DNA of 64,000 bases from Porodaedalea pini (Eukaryota > Basidiomycota > Agaricomycetes > Hymenochaetales > Hymenochaetaceae). The stretch covers positions 62,001-126,000 of the forward strand of contig NBAY01000050.1 of NCBI GenBank assembly GCA_002794775.1, written 5' to 3'. The notes under the pieces are model-generated. The model ran no database searches, was not told the DNA's origin, and saw nothing but the letters and a program-made list of their open reading frames with translations. Below are positions 11,301-20,950 of this stretch, piece by piece (positions within the stretch are counted from its first letter, which is position 1; each line of letters starts with the position of its first letter). The translations under genes were made by a program, and so were the position numbers.

Positions 11301-11905
11301 TCACTCACCCTCCTCATCTGTTCTACCACCTCCTTCACCTTGCCTAGGTCCTCTACAGGCTCCTTTTCGATCGCACATTCGCTCGGGCAGCGAGTAAATT
11401 CGAGCGTACCCGTCTTCCAGTCGACCTCCGGGTTGTGCCGTCGAAGCCAGTCGTACCCCAGGAAGATGTTAGACGACGCCAGTGAGGTTACCGCCAGGAT
11501 AATCTGTTCCTTATGGTGACCGATTGTAAGTTCAATGTCAACGTACTCCTCGATTAACCCGGCTTCGTTGTGCGTGCCGTCAGCATTGAGTACCGCAAGG
11601 GGTCGGATATAACGCTTCGTCTCCAGCCCATATTGTTCGACAAACCTTACGTCAATGCACGATCCCGTACATCCCGAATCTACAAGCGCGTGTGCGTCTA
11701 CCTCCCTCACTTCACCTTCCACGCTGTGTCCGACGTTCAGGAGAAGGTCCAGCTGGCGTCCGCCAGTTCCTCTCATGAACAGCTGCTCGTACTCTTCACT
11801 TCCTTTCACACCGGTGGGGACTTCATACTCAAGAAAACCATCGACGTCGTTTGCATCTACGTGTTGTACAGACGGTTGGTTATATTTTAACGAATCCGGA
11901 TTCAA
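8315..11905 (-). CDS. pol: Gypsy copy 1 pol polyprotein (PR-RT-RNaseH-IN-chromodomain)
   Basis: An open frame of about 1196 codons that extends upstream beyond 11905 to the -1 frameshift site, so it has no own ATG. Order of domains: aspartic protease (ALVDSGCTGS, ~residue 50), RT (ITKLDLRWGYYNIRI; catalytic YLDD at ~400), RNase H (FRVEADSSNFALGG; YDKEMLAI), integrase zinc finger (H...CNRCQRTKA) and DDE core (TVDLIGELPD; NPSTAYHPQTDGQTERVNQE), GPY/F module (KWYGPFDI), and a chromodomain near the end (LEEVLDSRLHRKKLQYLVKW). The third RNase H acidic position reads WSNHANL where copy 3 has WSDHANL (codon at 10058-10060), which probably impairs RNase H. It may be transcribed but is probably not fully active. 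Confidence 0.9.
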   Translation of the reverse strand: MNPDSLKYNQPSVQHVDANDVDGFLEYEVPTGVKGSEEYEQLFMRGTGGRQLDLLLNVGHSVEGEVREVDAHALVDSGCTGSCIDVRFVEQYGLETKRYIRPLAVLNADGTHNEAGLIEEYVDIELTIGHHKEQIILAVTSLASSNIFLGYDWLRRHNPEVDWKTGTLEFTRCPSECAIEKEPVEDLGKVKEVVEQMRRVSEMRMDKASWPAYLNDYADVFSEKGFEKLPEHRPWDHVIDLKPDFKPSDCKIYPLTPTEQQSLKDFLDENLKSGRIRRSISPMASPFFFIKKADKSLRPIQDYRKLNDGTIKNKYPLPLIDELVDKVKKAKYITKLDLRWGYYNIRIREGDEWKAAFRMNMGLFEPTVMFFGLCNAPATFQAFVNHIFKELIYANLIIVYLDDILILSETIEEHIDTSRCVLQILRENGLYLKPEKCEFDAKVVKYLGHIIGNGEIKADLAKTEAIANWPVPRNLKELQQFLGMGNWLRRFIKDYSKVVRPLTSLTGKKDWVWETEQQEAFEELRRRLCSPPVLAIANDEGPFRVEADSSNFALGGVLLQKQEGKWRVIAYRSEALEPAERNYEIYDKEMLAIVSALKEWRQYLLGARHKIEIWSNHANLTYFRSAQKLSYRQARWRTELEEFDFHLEHKSGKTMGKADLLSRMAGYDQGKDDNDGVIFIKEKWLNRGVVRTSRDEVLDRVREAQRAQDESERPTGMTEVDGWWRMKGKVYVPSTLKEAVLRECHDSVLAGHPGASKMVELVRRDFWWASIFSDVRAYVRGCNRCQRTKALRTSRSRPLHPNAVPEGPWEIVTVDLIGELPDSKGHNAICVFVDRFSKQMHAIPTTTRLSAEGMAQLYRDHVFRLHGLPKKIIHDRGTQFDASMMKELYKLLHIEGNPSTAYHPQTDGQTERVNQELEQYLRLFVNHRQSDWEDWLPLAEFAYNNREHSATKMSPFYANTGRHPLSFDTTRTSSANMSAEEFAKHIKETHRVAKDNLVKAAEDMKRYHDRTAGTSVEYKAGDKVFLDGRNISTDSPTKKLADKWYGPFDIIDKVGASAYKLKLPKRWKKVHPVFNEALLKPAVEPSFESQNQPPPPPPDIVDNEEEYELEEVLDSRLHRKKLQYLVKWVGYNEPTWQPETDLGENAKEAIAEFYLKHPGALRKLDIPRQRLRPLFVDTEPDDRDHGWSGRPTLKGG

Positions 11906-11940
11906 AGTCCCTTGTTCTTCTCGGTCAGTCGCCCCGATGG

Positions 11941-13340
11941 CTACGCCTGACCACTCGCAAAACCCTGCGAGTCGATGACCTCTTCGTCATTGTCTTCTTC
12001 TTCCACATAGTCCTCCACAGTCGACCTTCGAGTGTCTACGACTTCCTCGAAGGCTGACTCTTTCATCGCTCCGAGTTCATCGGCGAGGACACGACGTTCG
12101 CCTGGCGCCATCAGTTCCAGCATGCGCTGGATGATCGGTTTCGCTTGCGGGCACTTGTCCTTGAAGTGACCCAAACCACCACAGATCCAGCACGCGCGTC
12201 GTCGTTGTGCCTCGTTCATTGAGACGTCCATCGGCTGACCAGCGCCTCCGAAGGTGACGCCGGTCGCGTCGCGTCTATCGACGTGAGGGGCCGCTACCTG
12301 ACGGCGAGCTGGGGGTGCTTGTTGTGGTAGGCGAGGAGGGGGAAGAAAGGCGCGTCCTCGTTGTATAGCGCGAATCTGCTGTTCGCCGCGGTCTATTTCG
12401 ATCGCCTTGTTCTTCCAATCCTCGTATTTCGTTGGGACTGGCGTCGACCTTAGCACTCCACGGACCACCTCGATGTTCATCGCTCGCTTGAGGCGATCGC
12501 AGATGACGCTGTCGTCTTTCAGCTCGGCGTGCTTAATGATCACGTCGAACTTCTGGAAGAACTCGTCCGTGGTTAGGTCCTTCTGAACCTTATCTCAGAA
12601 ATCCTTCAGCGCTTTCTCCTTGCGGTTCGGGTCGTCGAACGAGGCGTTGAGTCGTTCCTGGAATCTTTCCCAGCTGTCGGTGAAGGTGACGATTCCCGAT
12701 GTTGTCGACTCCTCGACGTAGTTCTGCGCCCACGTCGCCGCATTACCACCCTTCAGGTAGGAGAGAGCTACATAAATCTTACTCTCTGACGTAGGGTATC
12801 GATTTGGATTTGCGGATACGAAAAGAAGGACTTCACGTCTGAAGTCGAGGTAATCGTCGCCACCAGTGAATTCACGTGGTCGGGCGACGTCGATGTTCGG
12901 TACAGCAGCGGCACTAGGGCCCGCTGGGGTGTTTGCGGCTTGGTGAGCGAAGGCGCCTGCTACAATCGCCGCGATTTGCTCCAGCTGTTGTGTGCTGAAG
13001 CCTCCCGTCAACATTGTTGTTCTAGGCGTGTCCATTTGTCGCTCAGGGGGGGTCGGTGGTGATGAATCTCGTCGCGCTTCTCTATACGGTCCTGGGGTCG
13101 GTGGGAGAATGGTTGACGTCGAAAGCGATGGTGAAATCGGGGTTGTCTGATCTATCGGCGCAGGAGCCCACTTTAATCTTCTTCCTCCTTCAAGCGTCGA
13201 ATACCAGAGTCCTTTCTCTGGATGCCACCAGATAACGTATTCAACGCCTGTTTGAGTAACCGTGAACCAGGAGCGGCGTTCCTCGTTGTACCAGGAACGA
13301 GACGGGAGAGCACGACGTTGTTCCTCGTCGAGATCTATGT
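11941..13340 (-). pseudogene. gag: Gypsy copy 1 gag (one in-frame stop)
   Basis: Capsid-like retrotransposon Gag. FTGGDDYLDFRREVLLFV and LSYLKGGNAATWAQNYV blocks are followed by a CCHC zinc knuckle (CWICGGLGHFKDKC). The frame is open upstream to about 13395 but I cannot fix the start codon. A TGA at 12595-12597 lies in the codon that is CGA in copy 3, a C-to-T change at CpG. The zinc-knuckle part (11941-12543) stays in the same frame. Gag ends at 11941 and overlaps pol by -1 frame. Confidence 0.85.
11959..11965 (-). promoter_or_regulatory. Probable -1 ribosomal frameshift site, Gypsy copy 1
   Basis: Minus-strand heptamer GGGTTTT is phased G GGT TTT in the gag frame, 16 bp before the gag stop. 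A -1 slip there enters the pol frame, which is open from that point. The same heptamer is at 46670-46676 in copy 3; copy 2 has GGATTTT at 38691. Confidence 0.7.
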
Positions 13341-13785
13341 TGACGATGGAGGAGGAACAGGGATCGGGTGTGCGTTGGTACCGGGGTTACGCCAACGCTG
13401 AGCGGGTTCGTCAGCGAAGTTGATGACGAGGCGGTAGGATCCGAGTGAGATCACAAACGAGATTGTCGTCGAAGTTTGTACTCGTCTGGTTACCCACGTC
13501 CACATCAGGTGCGTGCTCCACCAAAGAGAAAGACGGAGGGCCAGAGTGGGAGAGGGTTTCCCGATTAGGGCGTCAGGTCCTCCAAGGTCGAGTAGGCGTC
13601 CAAATGCGGTAAAGGTCGGGGAAAGTCGGATTACTTAATACACGAATGTCCGGAAACGTCCGGGCAGGGTTGAGGGTTGTCGTTTAGGGGGTTTACACGT
13701 CAAGTCCGTCGAGGGGAGCACTCCTCTAGACCGAGTGAAGGCAAGTCGACAGCGACGACGTACGCTGGGGATGAGCCTGGGTGGG

Positions 13786-13796
13786 GTTCTGCTTTT
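13786..13796 (-). other. Self-complementary primer-binding site, Gypsy copy 1
   Basis: Minus-strand AAAAGCAGAAC starts one base inside the 5' LTR. Its complement GTTCTGCTTTT lies in the LTR about 33 nt after the TATATAA box, at the expected RNA 5' end. This matches the self-priming arrangement known from Tf1/sushi elements; no tRNA match is apparent. Confidence 0.65.
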
Positions 13797-13797
13797 A

Positions 13798-14210
13798 TGT
13801 TAGGTGGGAGTCCGGGAGACGACTCGGACTGGGCAGGCCTCGGCTGACTGTTGTCTGGGACGTGCTATACTCGAGCGGGGACTCAGGACACGCTGTACTC
13901 AGGCTAGGTCGTCGCGGAGGTAAGAGGATTAATACAAGACTAAACTAATACAAGGGGGACGAGTCTCACCTAGGTCGTCGCGGAGGTAAGAGGAAAAGCA
14001 GAACAAGGAGTTCACGCGATTCCTGAGACCTTATATAGCGATGACCGTGAGACTATATTATCTAATATTACATAAAGGGTCGGAATGGAACGAATGAAGG
14101 TGTTGTGGGAATGATTGTGTAAGATGGGTAAATATAATGAAAAGGGTGAATATAATAAAGGAAATGGTGAAAGGGAAAATAAAGAAAAGGTGAAAGTTCA
14201 GGTTCTAACA
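13798..14210 (-). repeat. 5' LTR of Gypsy copy 1
   Basis: 413 bp, TGTTAGGTGGGAG...GGTTCTAACA on plus. The minus-strand TATA box (TATATAAG) is at about 14032-14038. Differs from the mate LTR at about three sites. Confidence 0.95.
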
Positions 14211-14464
14211 TCAAGCACTGTTGGGTATACCTCAGGGACATAAAGCATCAAGGCATGATTACACTGTACGAATTCGAGCATGTATCAGGGAGGTGAACGT
14301 TCAAGGTCACCTTAGCCCTAGGACCACATGACCCCCCATTCACAATGGAGACATGTCTTGGTGGCGCAGCCTTAACACCGAATGGGCCTAACACTGAATG
14401 GCGATCCAAGAATAACCCATGGGTCCACATGGTTATCCCCAACGGATTTGAATGGGAGGAATGA

Positions 14465-15399
14465 ACACCCGAGCACAGCAATGCCACCCGATAGGCTATG
14501 CAGTGCCACAACCGAGGAAGACACTTCGAGAAGCAGGGAAGTAAAGCCCTGGTATAGAAGCACACGGGAGAAGCAGGAAGTTAATTAAACTGAAGCATGT
14601 GGAGAATGTGGGAGCCCGACTACCAAATCAGTGATGTACTCACCCGAGCGTGTGGGTTACGACATCACGTGACTCACACCTGCAGTCCAAGTTGCAGATA
14701 CAAGCAAACCATTAGACAGAGTACATGTGCATACATCCCCACCGCAGCAGCCAAGTGCTGCGGCCACCTGAAACATAGGAAGGAGATGGAAGGGCATCTG
14801 GTTGGACAGAACGTAAAGAAATTAGAAATTCAGTAGGCTATATAAGGCCAAGTAACTAGCACCCCAGATCCCCATTCTCTATCACTTTTACATTCTGGTT
14901 TTAGCTACCTGCATAGCTATCTTCTTACCCCTACCTCTACATCCATAACTACCACTGTGTAATATCCTCCTTGGTTGAATAACGAGTCTGCCCCATATTG
15001 GGTTGAGGATTTGTCCCAAGTTGAATAAGGATTGACTTTGATTGAGTAGACCCTCAGCTACGCCACGCTTAGAAGGTTCCTCTCTTTGTCCACAGTAACC
15101 AAGTCTGGTTGAGTGCATCTTGGCTACGCCAAGCCTTGCAGGTTGCCTCCTAGACACATCACAGTATAACTGAATGTCTCTCGACTCTCTAGGGCATTAC
15201 CTCCCCTATCTGCTGTAATTAAGTGCTTTCAATACCAACCTCAGGTTTCACCTGATAAGGGCAGCAAAGGAGAAGCTGGTTATGGGATCGGTCAAAGATA
15301 AGTAAAGTCGTCTCAGTAACACACCACTCGGAGGACCCTACAGTCTGGAAGGCAACACCTTCGTGGTTAAAGAATTGGAATATTCGCCCGACCCTAACA
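14465..15399. other. Right part of element D; TATA-like box, no gene seen
   Basis: Contains CTATATAAGG at 14839-14848 followed by a C/T-rich stretch, as in an LTR promoter. No convincing coding region. Confidence 0.4.
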
Positions 15400-16348
15400 C
15401 AGAACATGAACTGTATCACCTCTCATTTCACTCCCAGTTCCGAACTTTTCCCTCACCCACAAAACTAGGGACTGGATATCTTTCTTGGAGAATACTTAAA
15501 TACAAATACCTAGTTTTGTTGAGCTTCTCATACTGTGAACCAACTAAAAACATGAATATATGCTTTCTCTGAACTTCTAAAAACCATGCTTTTTGATGTT
15601 TTGCAATTCACCCAGCTCCAACCACTGAGGCTGGAAACTTGTAGACTTACAGAAACATAGACATATCCATTCTGGATATACTTAATATTTTATGTGCCAT
15701 CAAAGTAGAAAGTGGGAACAGGATATACAAAACACTCAGATTCAGAAGATCTCATGAAACCACCTCCTTCTCTATTATGAAGTCAGTCCATGTCTGATTG
15801 GCTTGAAACCTTGCATACATACACAATGTATCACTTACTTCATGATAGAATAGGTGTCAGGCCTTTCAGGGTATATTGTACTTTTGTGTATGCTTCTGGA
15901 GGCCTGGTGCTGCATGTCAAGATTACTGTTGTATTTATGACTCCATAAAAAAATGCGTTGGACGCGTAATTATTGGTTATGATAGAGATACATACATAAT
16001 AAAACTATTCCATATTTTTTTGTATTTTTAAACGCGTCCGTGGAATTTGTTTGAGGCCAACAGCTGAGACTTTCGAGATTTCCGAAAGAATCGGAATGCT
16101 TTGATTGCTTGTTTGAGACGCGGCGATCGGCCAAATTAGGCAACACAACCAACACGTCGTCGTCGTTCGTGTCGTTTCGTCTTCACCATCGACGACGAGC
16201 ACGGCTGTCCCACCGGTCACTCACTCAAGGTAAGCAAAAAAAATAATCATAAAAACTATTTGAATATACTAATAATTACTTTTCATCATTTTTTTTTTGC
16301 TTGCCTGAAGGGACAGAACACGACGAGCTCCTCAAGACACCACCGGCC

Positions 16349-17830
16349 ATGAAGTGTCGACATCGCTGACCTGGCGATGGGCCAGCAAAAGACGATCAAC
16401 ATCGAAGGAACTTGATGATCGCGTTGTGCGGGTTAAGCTCAAGCGTCTTCTTCGACGCCATGTACGATGACATTGACGAGTCGCGAAGCGCCTGTGCCTT
16501 CATGATGCGCTCCATATTTGCGGACCAGCCGAACTGGCCGGTGACGAGCACACATGGTGAGTCGGTGACGCGATTCGAGATGACGACCTTCTCGACCTTG
16601 TCGCCGAGCGCATCCTTGACGACATTGCAGAGCTCCTCGAACTGCGAGGCCTCACTCTCGCGCTCCTTCTTCTCCTCTTCGGTCTCCTCGAGCTCCAGAC
16701 CCTCCTTCGACACGCACACGAGCTTGTGACCGTCGAACTCCTTGAGCTGAGTGACGGCGTACTCGTCGATCGGGTCAACAAGCAGGAGTACCTCGAAGCC
16801 CTTCTTCTTGAGAGCCTCAAGGAAGGGAGAGTCCTTGACGGCATTGAGCGACTCGCCAGTGAGGTAGTAGATGGACTTCTGAATCTCAGGCATCCGCGTG
16901 ATGTAGCCTGCGGTAAGCTGTCAGCAACCAAATAACGGAACAGGGCCGCCGCTTGAACACGTACCCTTTTTCAGCGAGACCTGCTCCTCAGTCGACTTCG
17001 TCGAGTAGAAGCGGAGGAACTCGGCGAGCTTGCTGCGGTTCTGCGCATCCTCGTGGATACCAAGCTTGAGGTTCTTGCCGAACGCCTCGTAGAACTTCTT
17101 GAAGTTGTCCTTGTCCTCCGAGATCTCCTGGATGAGGTCGAGGCACTTCTTCACGATGTTCTTGCGGATGACCTTGAGAGTCTTGTTCTGCTGGAGCGTC
17201 TCACGCGAGATGTTGAGAGGGAGATCCTCAGAGTCGATGATACCCTTGACGAAGTTAAGGTACTCGGGGATGAAATCCTCGCAGTCGTCCATAATGAAGA
17301 CGGGGCGGACGTAGAGCTTAATGTTGTTACGCTTCTTCTTGGACTCGAAGAGGTCGAACGGTGCGCTAAAAGAGACGTCAGAAACAGGTTCATAGCAAGG
17401 CCAGCAAGGAGACTCACCGCTTCGGAATGTAGAGAATAGCCTTGAATTCGAGCTGACCTTCTACCGAGAAGTGCTTCATAGCGAGGTGGTCGTTACCGCA
17501 TTTTCCACGGCAAGAAGATGTCCCAGGTGTCCCCAGCGACTTGCTCGGTGATGAGTTCAAGGGCCACGTCTTCCGCGTCTCTGGCGGAAACGACGAGCAG
17601 GACTTCCCGATGAAGCAGGGTGTACTCATTCCTAACTGCTCGCCTTCTCCTTTCTGCTGGTCACTCTTGCTACCGTCTCTGCCGCACTGGTGAGAAAGTG
17701 CAAGCCGGCCCGTGGCTGCATCATCGGTCGCAATGTCGCTGTCCTCTCTCTCGTCATTGTCAGGCAGGGAGGGACTGGCGACATCTACCGAAACCGTCGA
17801 GCGGTTCAACTTCCCTCGCCCTGTTCACCT
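16349..17830 (+). pseudogene. RPS6 fragment split by HSP90 fragment (A right arm)
   Basis: Inverted twin of the left-arm RPS6 fragment. Block one 16349-16404 runs from ATGAAG to ACGATCAACATC. Block two, 17489 to about 17830, gives [35 protein letters not shown] and [12 protein letters not shown]. It has the same frameshifts as the left-arm copy. Confidence 0.8.
16405..17488 (-). pseudogene. HSP90 internal fragment with introns (A right arm)
   Basis: Inverted twin of the fragment at 5237-6320, with the same exons, introns and truncation points. Conceptual proteins are identical, so gene conversion or a very recent origin has kept the arms the same. Confidence 0.9.
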
Positions 17831-18083
17831 GGGACGCATTCCTCACCTCTTCCTTCTGCCCCCGCCAATGTTCCACACGCCTCAACATCGACGTCAGCCG
17901 TTTTCTCATCTGCCTTTCTCACTGCGCACTTCGGCGAACGCGACGCAACCGTTGTGTCCGAGAAGGATCTCGTTCCAATCAAAACATTCGTAGCGACCTC
18001 TTCTCACGCATCAACTCCACCTGTCCTTTGACGCTCACATACGCTCGTCAACACCCAGAGCCAGAGAGCCCGCCGCAGCGAAT

Positions 18084-18738
18084 ATGGCCACCGTCCACGC
18101 CCCGCGCCATCCCCACCCCCATCCGCATTCAGCATTCGATATCATAATCGAGTGCCAGCTCGAACCACTCGCCCTTCCGGCGCGTGCACCGCGCGACGTA
18201 CGCCCCGCCTCCACCTGCGAAATCGTCTTCTGCGTCCGCCGCTGCCGCAGCATCTACCTCGAGTTCTGTAAGCGTCCCCCCTCTTTCCCCCCGATCTCTG
18301 ATACTTGAGTGATGAGCGGCTGTTGATCGGTGTCTTTTTCTCTATCGCGTTTTTTTTCCTCGACTGCGCCGAAAACAACAAAAAAACAGTCATCGGCAGT
18401 CCTGCGCGCACACCACTCGCACCACCCCGCGCTGGCAGCACCCCCACCGGCAGTTCGCCACTTACTACAGGCACGAAGACACCAGCAAGCTCTGTGCGCG
18501 CTTCATCAGCCATACCTTCAACTGCACCAAGATCCTTCCTCCATCGTCCTTCACCTCTTCCACATTGTCCTCAACCACAGTCGTCTCGTGTTCCCCTGTT
18601 ACCGCAATGGCAGGATCAGGAGGAGCACCAGTGATACCGAATATGCTTGCACATTTCGTCGCATACGCGCTGCATTGCACTCGCCTCGCCATTCACGCAT
18701 GAGATGTAGTGTCCTGCAGTCAGCACTCTGCTATGTGG
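18084..18738 (+). pseudogene. PCL cyclin 5' fragment (A right arm)
   Basis: ATG 18084 opens the His-rich N-terminus as in the other three copies, followed by the intron and second exon. It diverges from its mirror at 18349 (longer poly-T and an extra CGACTGCGCC stretch). The cyclin match stops abruptly after CTGCAGTCAGCACTCTGC at ~18738, where FAS2 sequence begins on the other strand. The cyclin box proper is therefore missing. Confidence 0.75.
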
Positions 18739-20057
18739 CTGAGACTCATGTGCACCTGTGTGACTCCCTTACTATCTGCAGCAGCAAGTGCATCGCCGTG
18801 AAGTGTCACGGACGGCACATCCGATGCATCAGGAAGGATCTCAATGTCCTTCATCACTGCCACTGATCCCTTCGAAGCGACTCCAAGTAACTTGAAGACC
18901 GCTTTCTTGCTAGCCCAGCATGCAGCAAATGATGCTGCGGGTGAAGGCTGCGAGCAGCAGTAAGTGATCTCCATATCAGTAAAGTTACGTGAGATGAAAG
19001 TCGGGTTAGACGACGGGACAGCGGAAATGAGCTCTGAAATGCCAATTAGTATGCTGTGAGTTTCAGATGATTGATATGAATTAGACTTACCATGATCGAC
19101 GCCAACACCAGGAGAGCCTTTACCAGTTGCAAGGGCCTTGGCAGCAGCCTCGACATTCAAAACATTAAATGTCGCCTTTGTGGCAAACTTTTTCAGGAGC
19201 GAGTAGCTGCTGGTCTTATCATCAAGTGCCACACATGCCAGAGAGTTGAGGAGAACAGGAACTTCCAGCTCGCTCAAATATGGAGGTGCGTCCTTGATCT
19301 CAACCAGTGAGTTTATGGTCATCATGGAGGTCATGGCTTTGTAGCATACCAATGCACACTCGCAGTTGTGGAGCTTGTACCCCTCGTACTGTGTGGGCTC
19401 GACAGTGCCAAGAAGGAAGCAAGGGTGGATGACGAGTATGGTGCCACCAACTTGGCTGAAGCCGAAAGATGACTGTAAGATGTTGAGATCGGGACTAGTA
19501 TGTGAAAGATAATGGAGCAACATACCATGATACTGGAACAGATGCCATCTGTATGGATAGTTTTCAAAGGCAACATAAGATACTCATGCTTGCAGAAATC
19601 AGCATTGATGTTACTAAACAAGAAAGAAATGAGATCAGCACTATAGAGGAACCAAAAATGACTTACTCTGTGTTTTGGTTTCTGGGAATGATACCTGAAC
19701 CAACGGTCTGAATCAGACTGGCAAGTTGCCAAGCAGCAGATCCACCCTTTGAATGACCACATCAGCTCTTCTGTGCTATAATTGGAACTGCATTTCCAAG
19801 CATACAACCAAGCATAGAGAAAACATCATTCCAGATCTGTGTTTCATTCTTTTCATTGGCCTTGGTGCTGGTGCCGTGGATGGAAAGAATGTTGATGTCA
19901 TCTGGCGTAAGGCCAAAGACAGCAAGAGCATGACGAAGAGGAGAAATATGAGGCTCTGAACTGGAAAGCATGCCATACACTGTCATTGCATCCTTTTCTT
20001 GATGAGCAGCATCCTGTTCAATCTGAGTGACACGCATCAATATGTATTCCTCATCAA
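18739..20057 (-). pseudogene. FAS2 (fatty acid synthase alpha) C-terminal fragment
   Basis: The minus strand encodes the end of the ketoacyl synthase domain (AVFGLTPDDINILSIHGTST, GNAVPIIAQKS, NADFCKHEYLM, SFGFSQVGGT) and the C-terminal phosphopantetheinyl transferase domain (GVGVD...ELISAVPSSNPTFISRNFT, AASFAACW, VTLHGDALAAAD). Fungal FAS2 is ~1900 residues; only the last ~400 are covered, with introns retained (for example 19103-19045). The transferase WxxKE motif reads WASKK, so the catalytic Glu is lost. Many Arg positions are Cys or His, a CpG decay signature. Found only in the right arm of A. Confidence 0.85.
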
Positions 20058-20289
20058 CCCTATACTTATTTTGAGTTTGCAGTATGTAGCAACTGAGTGC
20101 CTTGAGCATGCAATTGAGAAGATACAGAGCACTATTGAGGAGCAGGGTGGTAATCTCTTCAAAATGAAGTTTTATGCTTGCTTGTCTTTGATCTCATGGC
20201 AGCTCTGGTGTTGGGTCAATGATTGCAGTGTATTGATTTGTCTTCAGAGCAAAGCTGCCAAGATGCAGAGTCTAGAACAAAACGATTGA
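20058..20289 (+). pseudogene. eIF2-alpha C-terminal fragment (A right arm)
   Basis: Encodes CLEHAIEKIQSTIEEQGG and NLFKMK, the conserved helix region of the eIF2-alpha C-terminal domain. It joins directly to FAS2 at a shared CTATACTTATTTTGAG sequence, a point where the B copy instead continues into more eIF2-alpha. Confidence 0.7.
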
Positions 20290-20423
20290 GAAATTGATCC
20301 ATAGAATTATTAAGGCTTCCATTTTAGACTTATTTAATTTTCATGACATAATGATTTTTTGCATTTTAAAAAATGATTCTAAGGCAGGAATTAAAAAAGA
20401 CCTTATATAGCTAGGTACTCTCA

Positions 20424-20632
20424 GACATTTGGATGTACCCAACTGGGCACCCCCAGATAATTGGGAGCACCCAACTGGGCCCCCCCAGATAATTGGATGC
20501 ACCCAACTGGGCCCTCCCAGATAATTGGGAGCACCCAACTAGGCCCCCCCAGATAATTGGGAGCACCCAACTGGGTGCCCCCAGATAATTGGGCATACCC
20601 AACTGGGCACTCCCAGATAATTGGGTATACTG
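20424..20632. repeat. Minisatellite array, right arm of element A (~7 units)
   Basis: Same dyad-bearing 32 bp family as 1404-1908, on average with more CCCCCAGATAATT-type half-units. It ends TTGGGTATACTG at 20632, where element B begins; the array flank resumes at 33946. Confidence 0.9.
20626..20632. other. Target-site duplication of element B, left copy
   Basis: TATACTG immediately before CACTTCAGG. The right copy is at 33946-33952, followed by AGTATACTCAACTAGG. The empty site is visible inside B itself near 32730-32750 (GGGTATACTGAGTATACTCAAC), so the duplication is real. It could be read as 8 bp (GTATACTG) if the last G of the element is counted as target. Confidence 0.9.
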
Positions 20633-20902
20633 CACTTCAGGCTACCCCTCTGAGCAGACCAAGTAGGTCTATTCATACACACAACTAATTGACCATTTAG
20701 GTATTGAGCCTGGGCGTGCCCAATCCGCTGGGCACTCCCAATGGGTGCGGGTTGGGTGTGCCCAATTTTTTTTACTGTGGGAAAGTTGGGTGCACACAGA
20801 TCATTTAGGCACTCCCAACTGGGCCTGCCCAGTTTTTGGGCACTCCCAACCAGGCCTGCCCAGTTTTTGGGCACACCCAGTGGGAGTGCCCTGGGAGTGC
20901 CC

Positions 20903-20950
20903 AGATATGTCACTGTCACTGACTGTCTGGGGGACTTTTGGGCACACCCA
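20903..20950 (+). promoter_or_regulatory. Conserved terminal core of elements A and B
   Basis: The same ~48 bp core occurs at 223-270 (A left), 20903-20950 (B left), 33628-33675 (B right, inverted) and 34864-34911 (A right, inverted, with CCTCCAG for CCCCCAG). It has a GTCACTGTCACTGACTGTC direct-repeat-like middle. Conservation amid variable flanking dyads suggests a protein-binding end site. Confidence 0.55.

Larger units (their letters stand above)
7902..14210 (-). mobile_element. Gypsy chromovirus copy 1 (6309 bp, minus strand)
   Basis: Flanked by TSD TCAAG (7897-7901 and 14211-14215). The two 413 bp LTRs differ at about three positions, so it is a fairly recent insertion. Internal order on the minus strand is primer site, gag, -1 slippery site, pol (PR-RT-RNaseH-IN-chromodomain), polypurine tract (G-run next to 8315), 3' LTR. 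It has one gag stop and a changed RNase H motif; pol is otherwise open. Confidence 0.95.
7503..14464 (+). pseudogene. Uncharacterised ORF of element D, split by Gypsy 1
   Basis: The frame starting at ATG 7503 reads through 7901. After skipping Gypsy 1 and the duplicated TCAAG, it resumes at 14216 and continues to TGA at 14462-14464, with one in-frame TGA at 14294-14296. About 215 codons in total. The product is hydrophilic, with two CxxC pairs (CTKC near residue 20, CRNC near residue 103) that might bind metal. I do not recognise the family. Exact frame restoration across the Gypsy insertion shows the ORF pre-dates it. Confidence 0.55.
7352..15399. mobile_element. Element D: TG...CA element, possible large solo LTR, in the loop of A
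   Basis: Begins TGAAAGG, ends CCTAACA, and is flanked by CAGAA at 7347-7351 and 15400-15404. The loop of B gives the empty site (TTTCACAAAACATG), so the insertion is certain. After removing Gypsy 1 and its TSD it is about 1.73 kb. TG/CA ends, a 5 bp TSD and a TATA box near 14840 fit a solo LTR, but no second copy is available for comparison. Confidence 0.6.
15549..18349 (-). repeat. Right inner arm of palindrome A (mate 4376-7176)
   Basis: Inverted copy of 4376-7176 with identical conceptual translations. Between 15405 and 15548 lies the remaining loop sequence, homologous to the loop of B. Confidence 0.95.

Noticed and set aside
7352..15399. Element D as a Helitron
   Set aside because: It has a 5 bp duplication and TG/CA ends. 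Helitrons insert at AT without duplication and end in CTRR after a hairpin.
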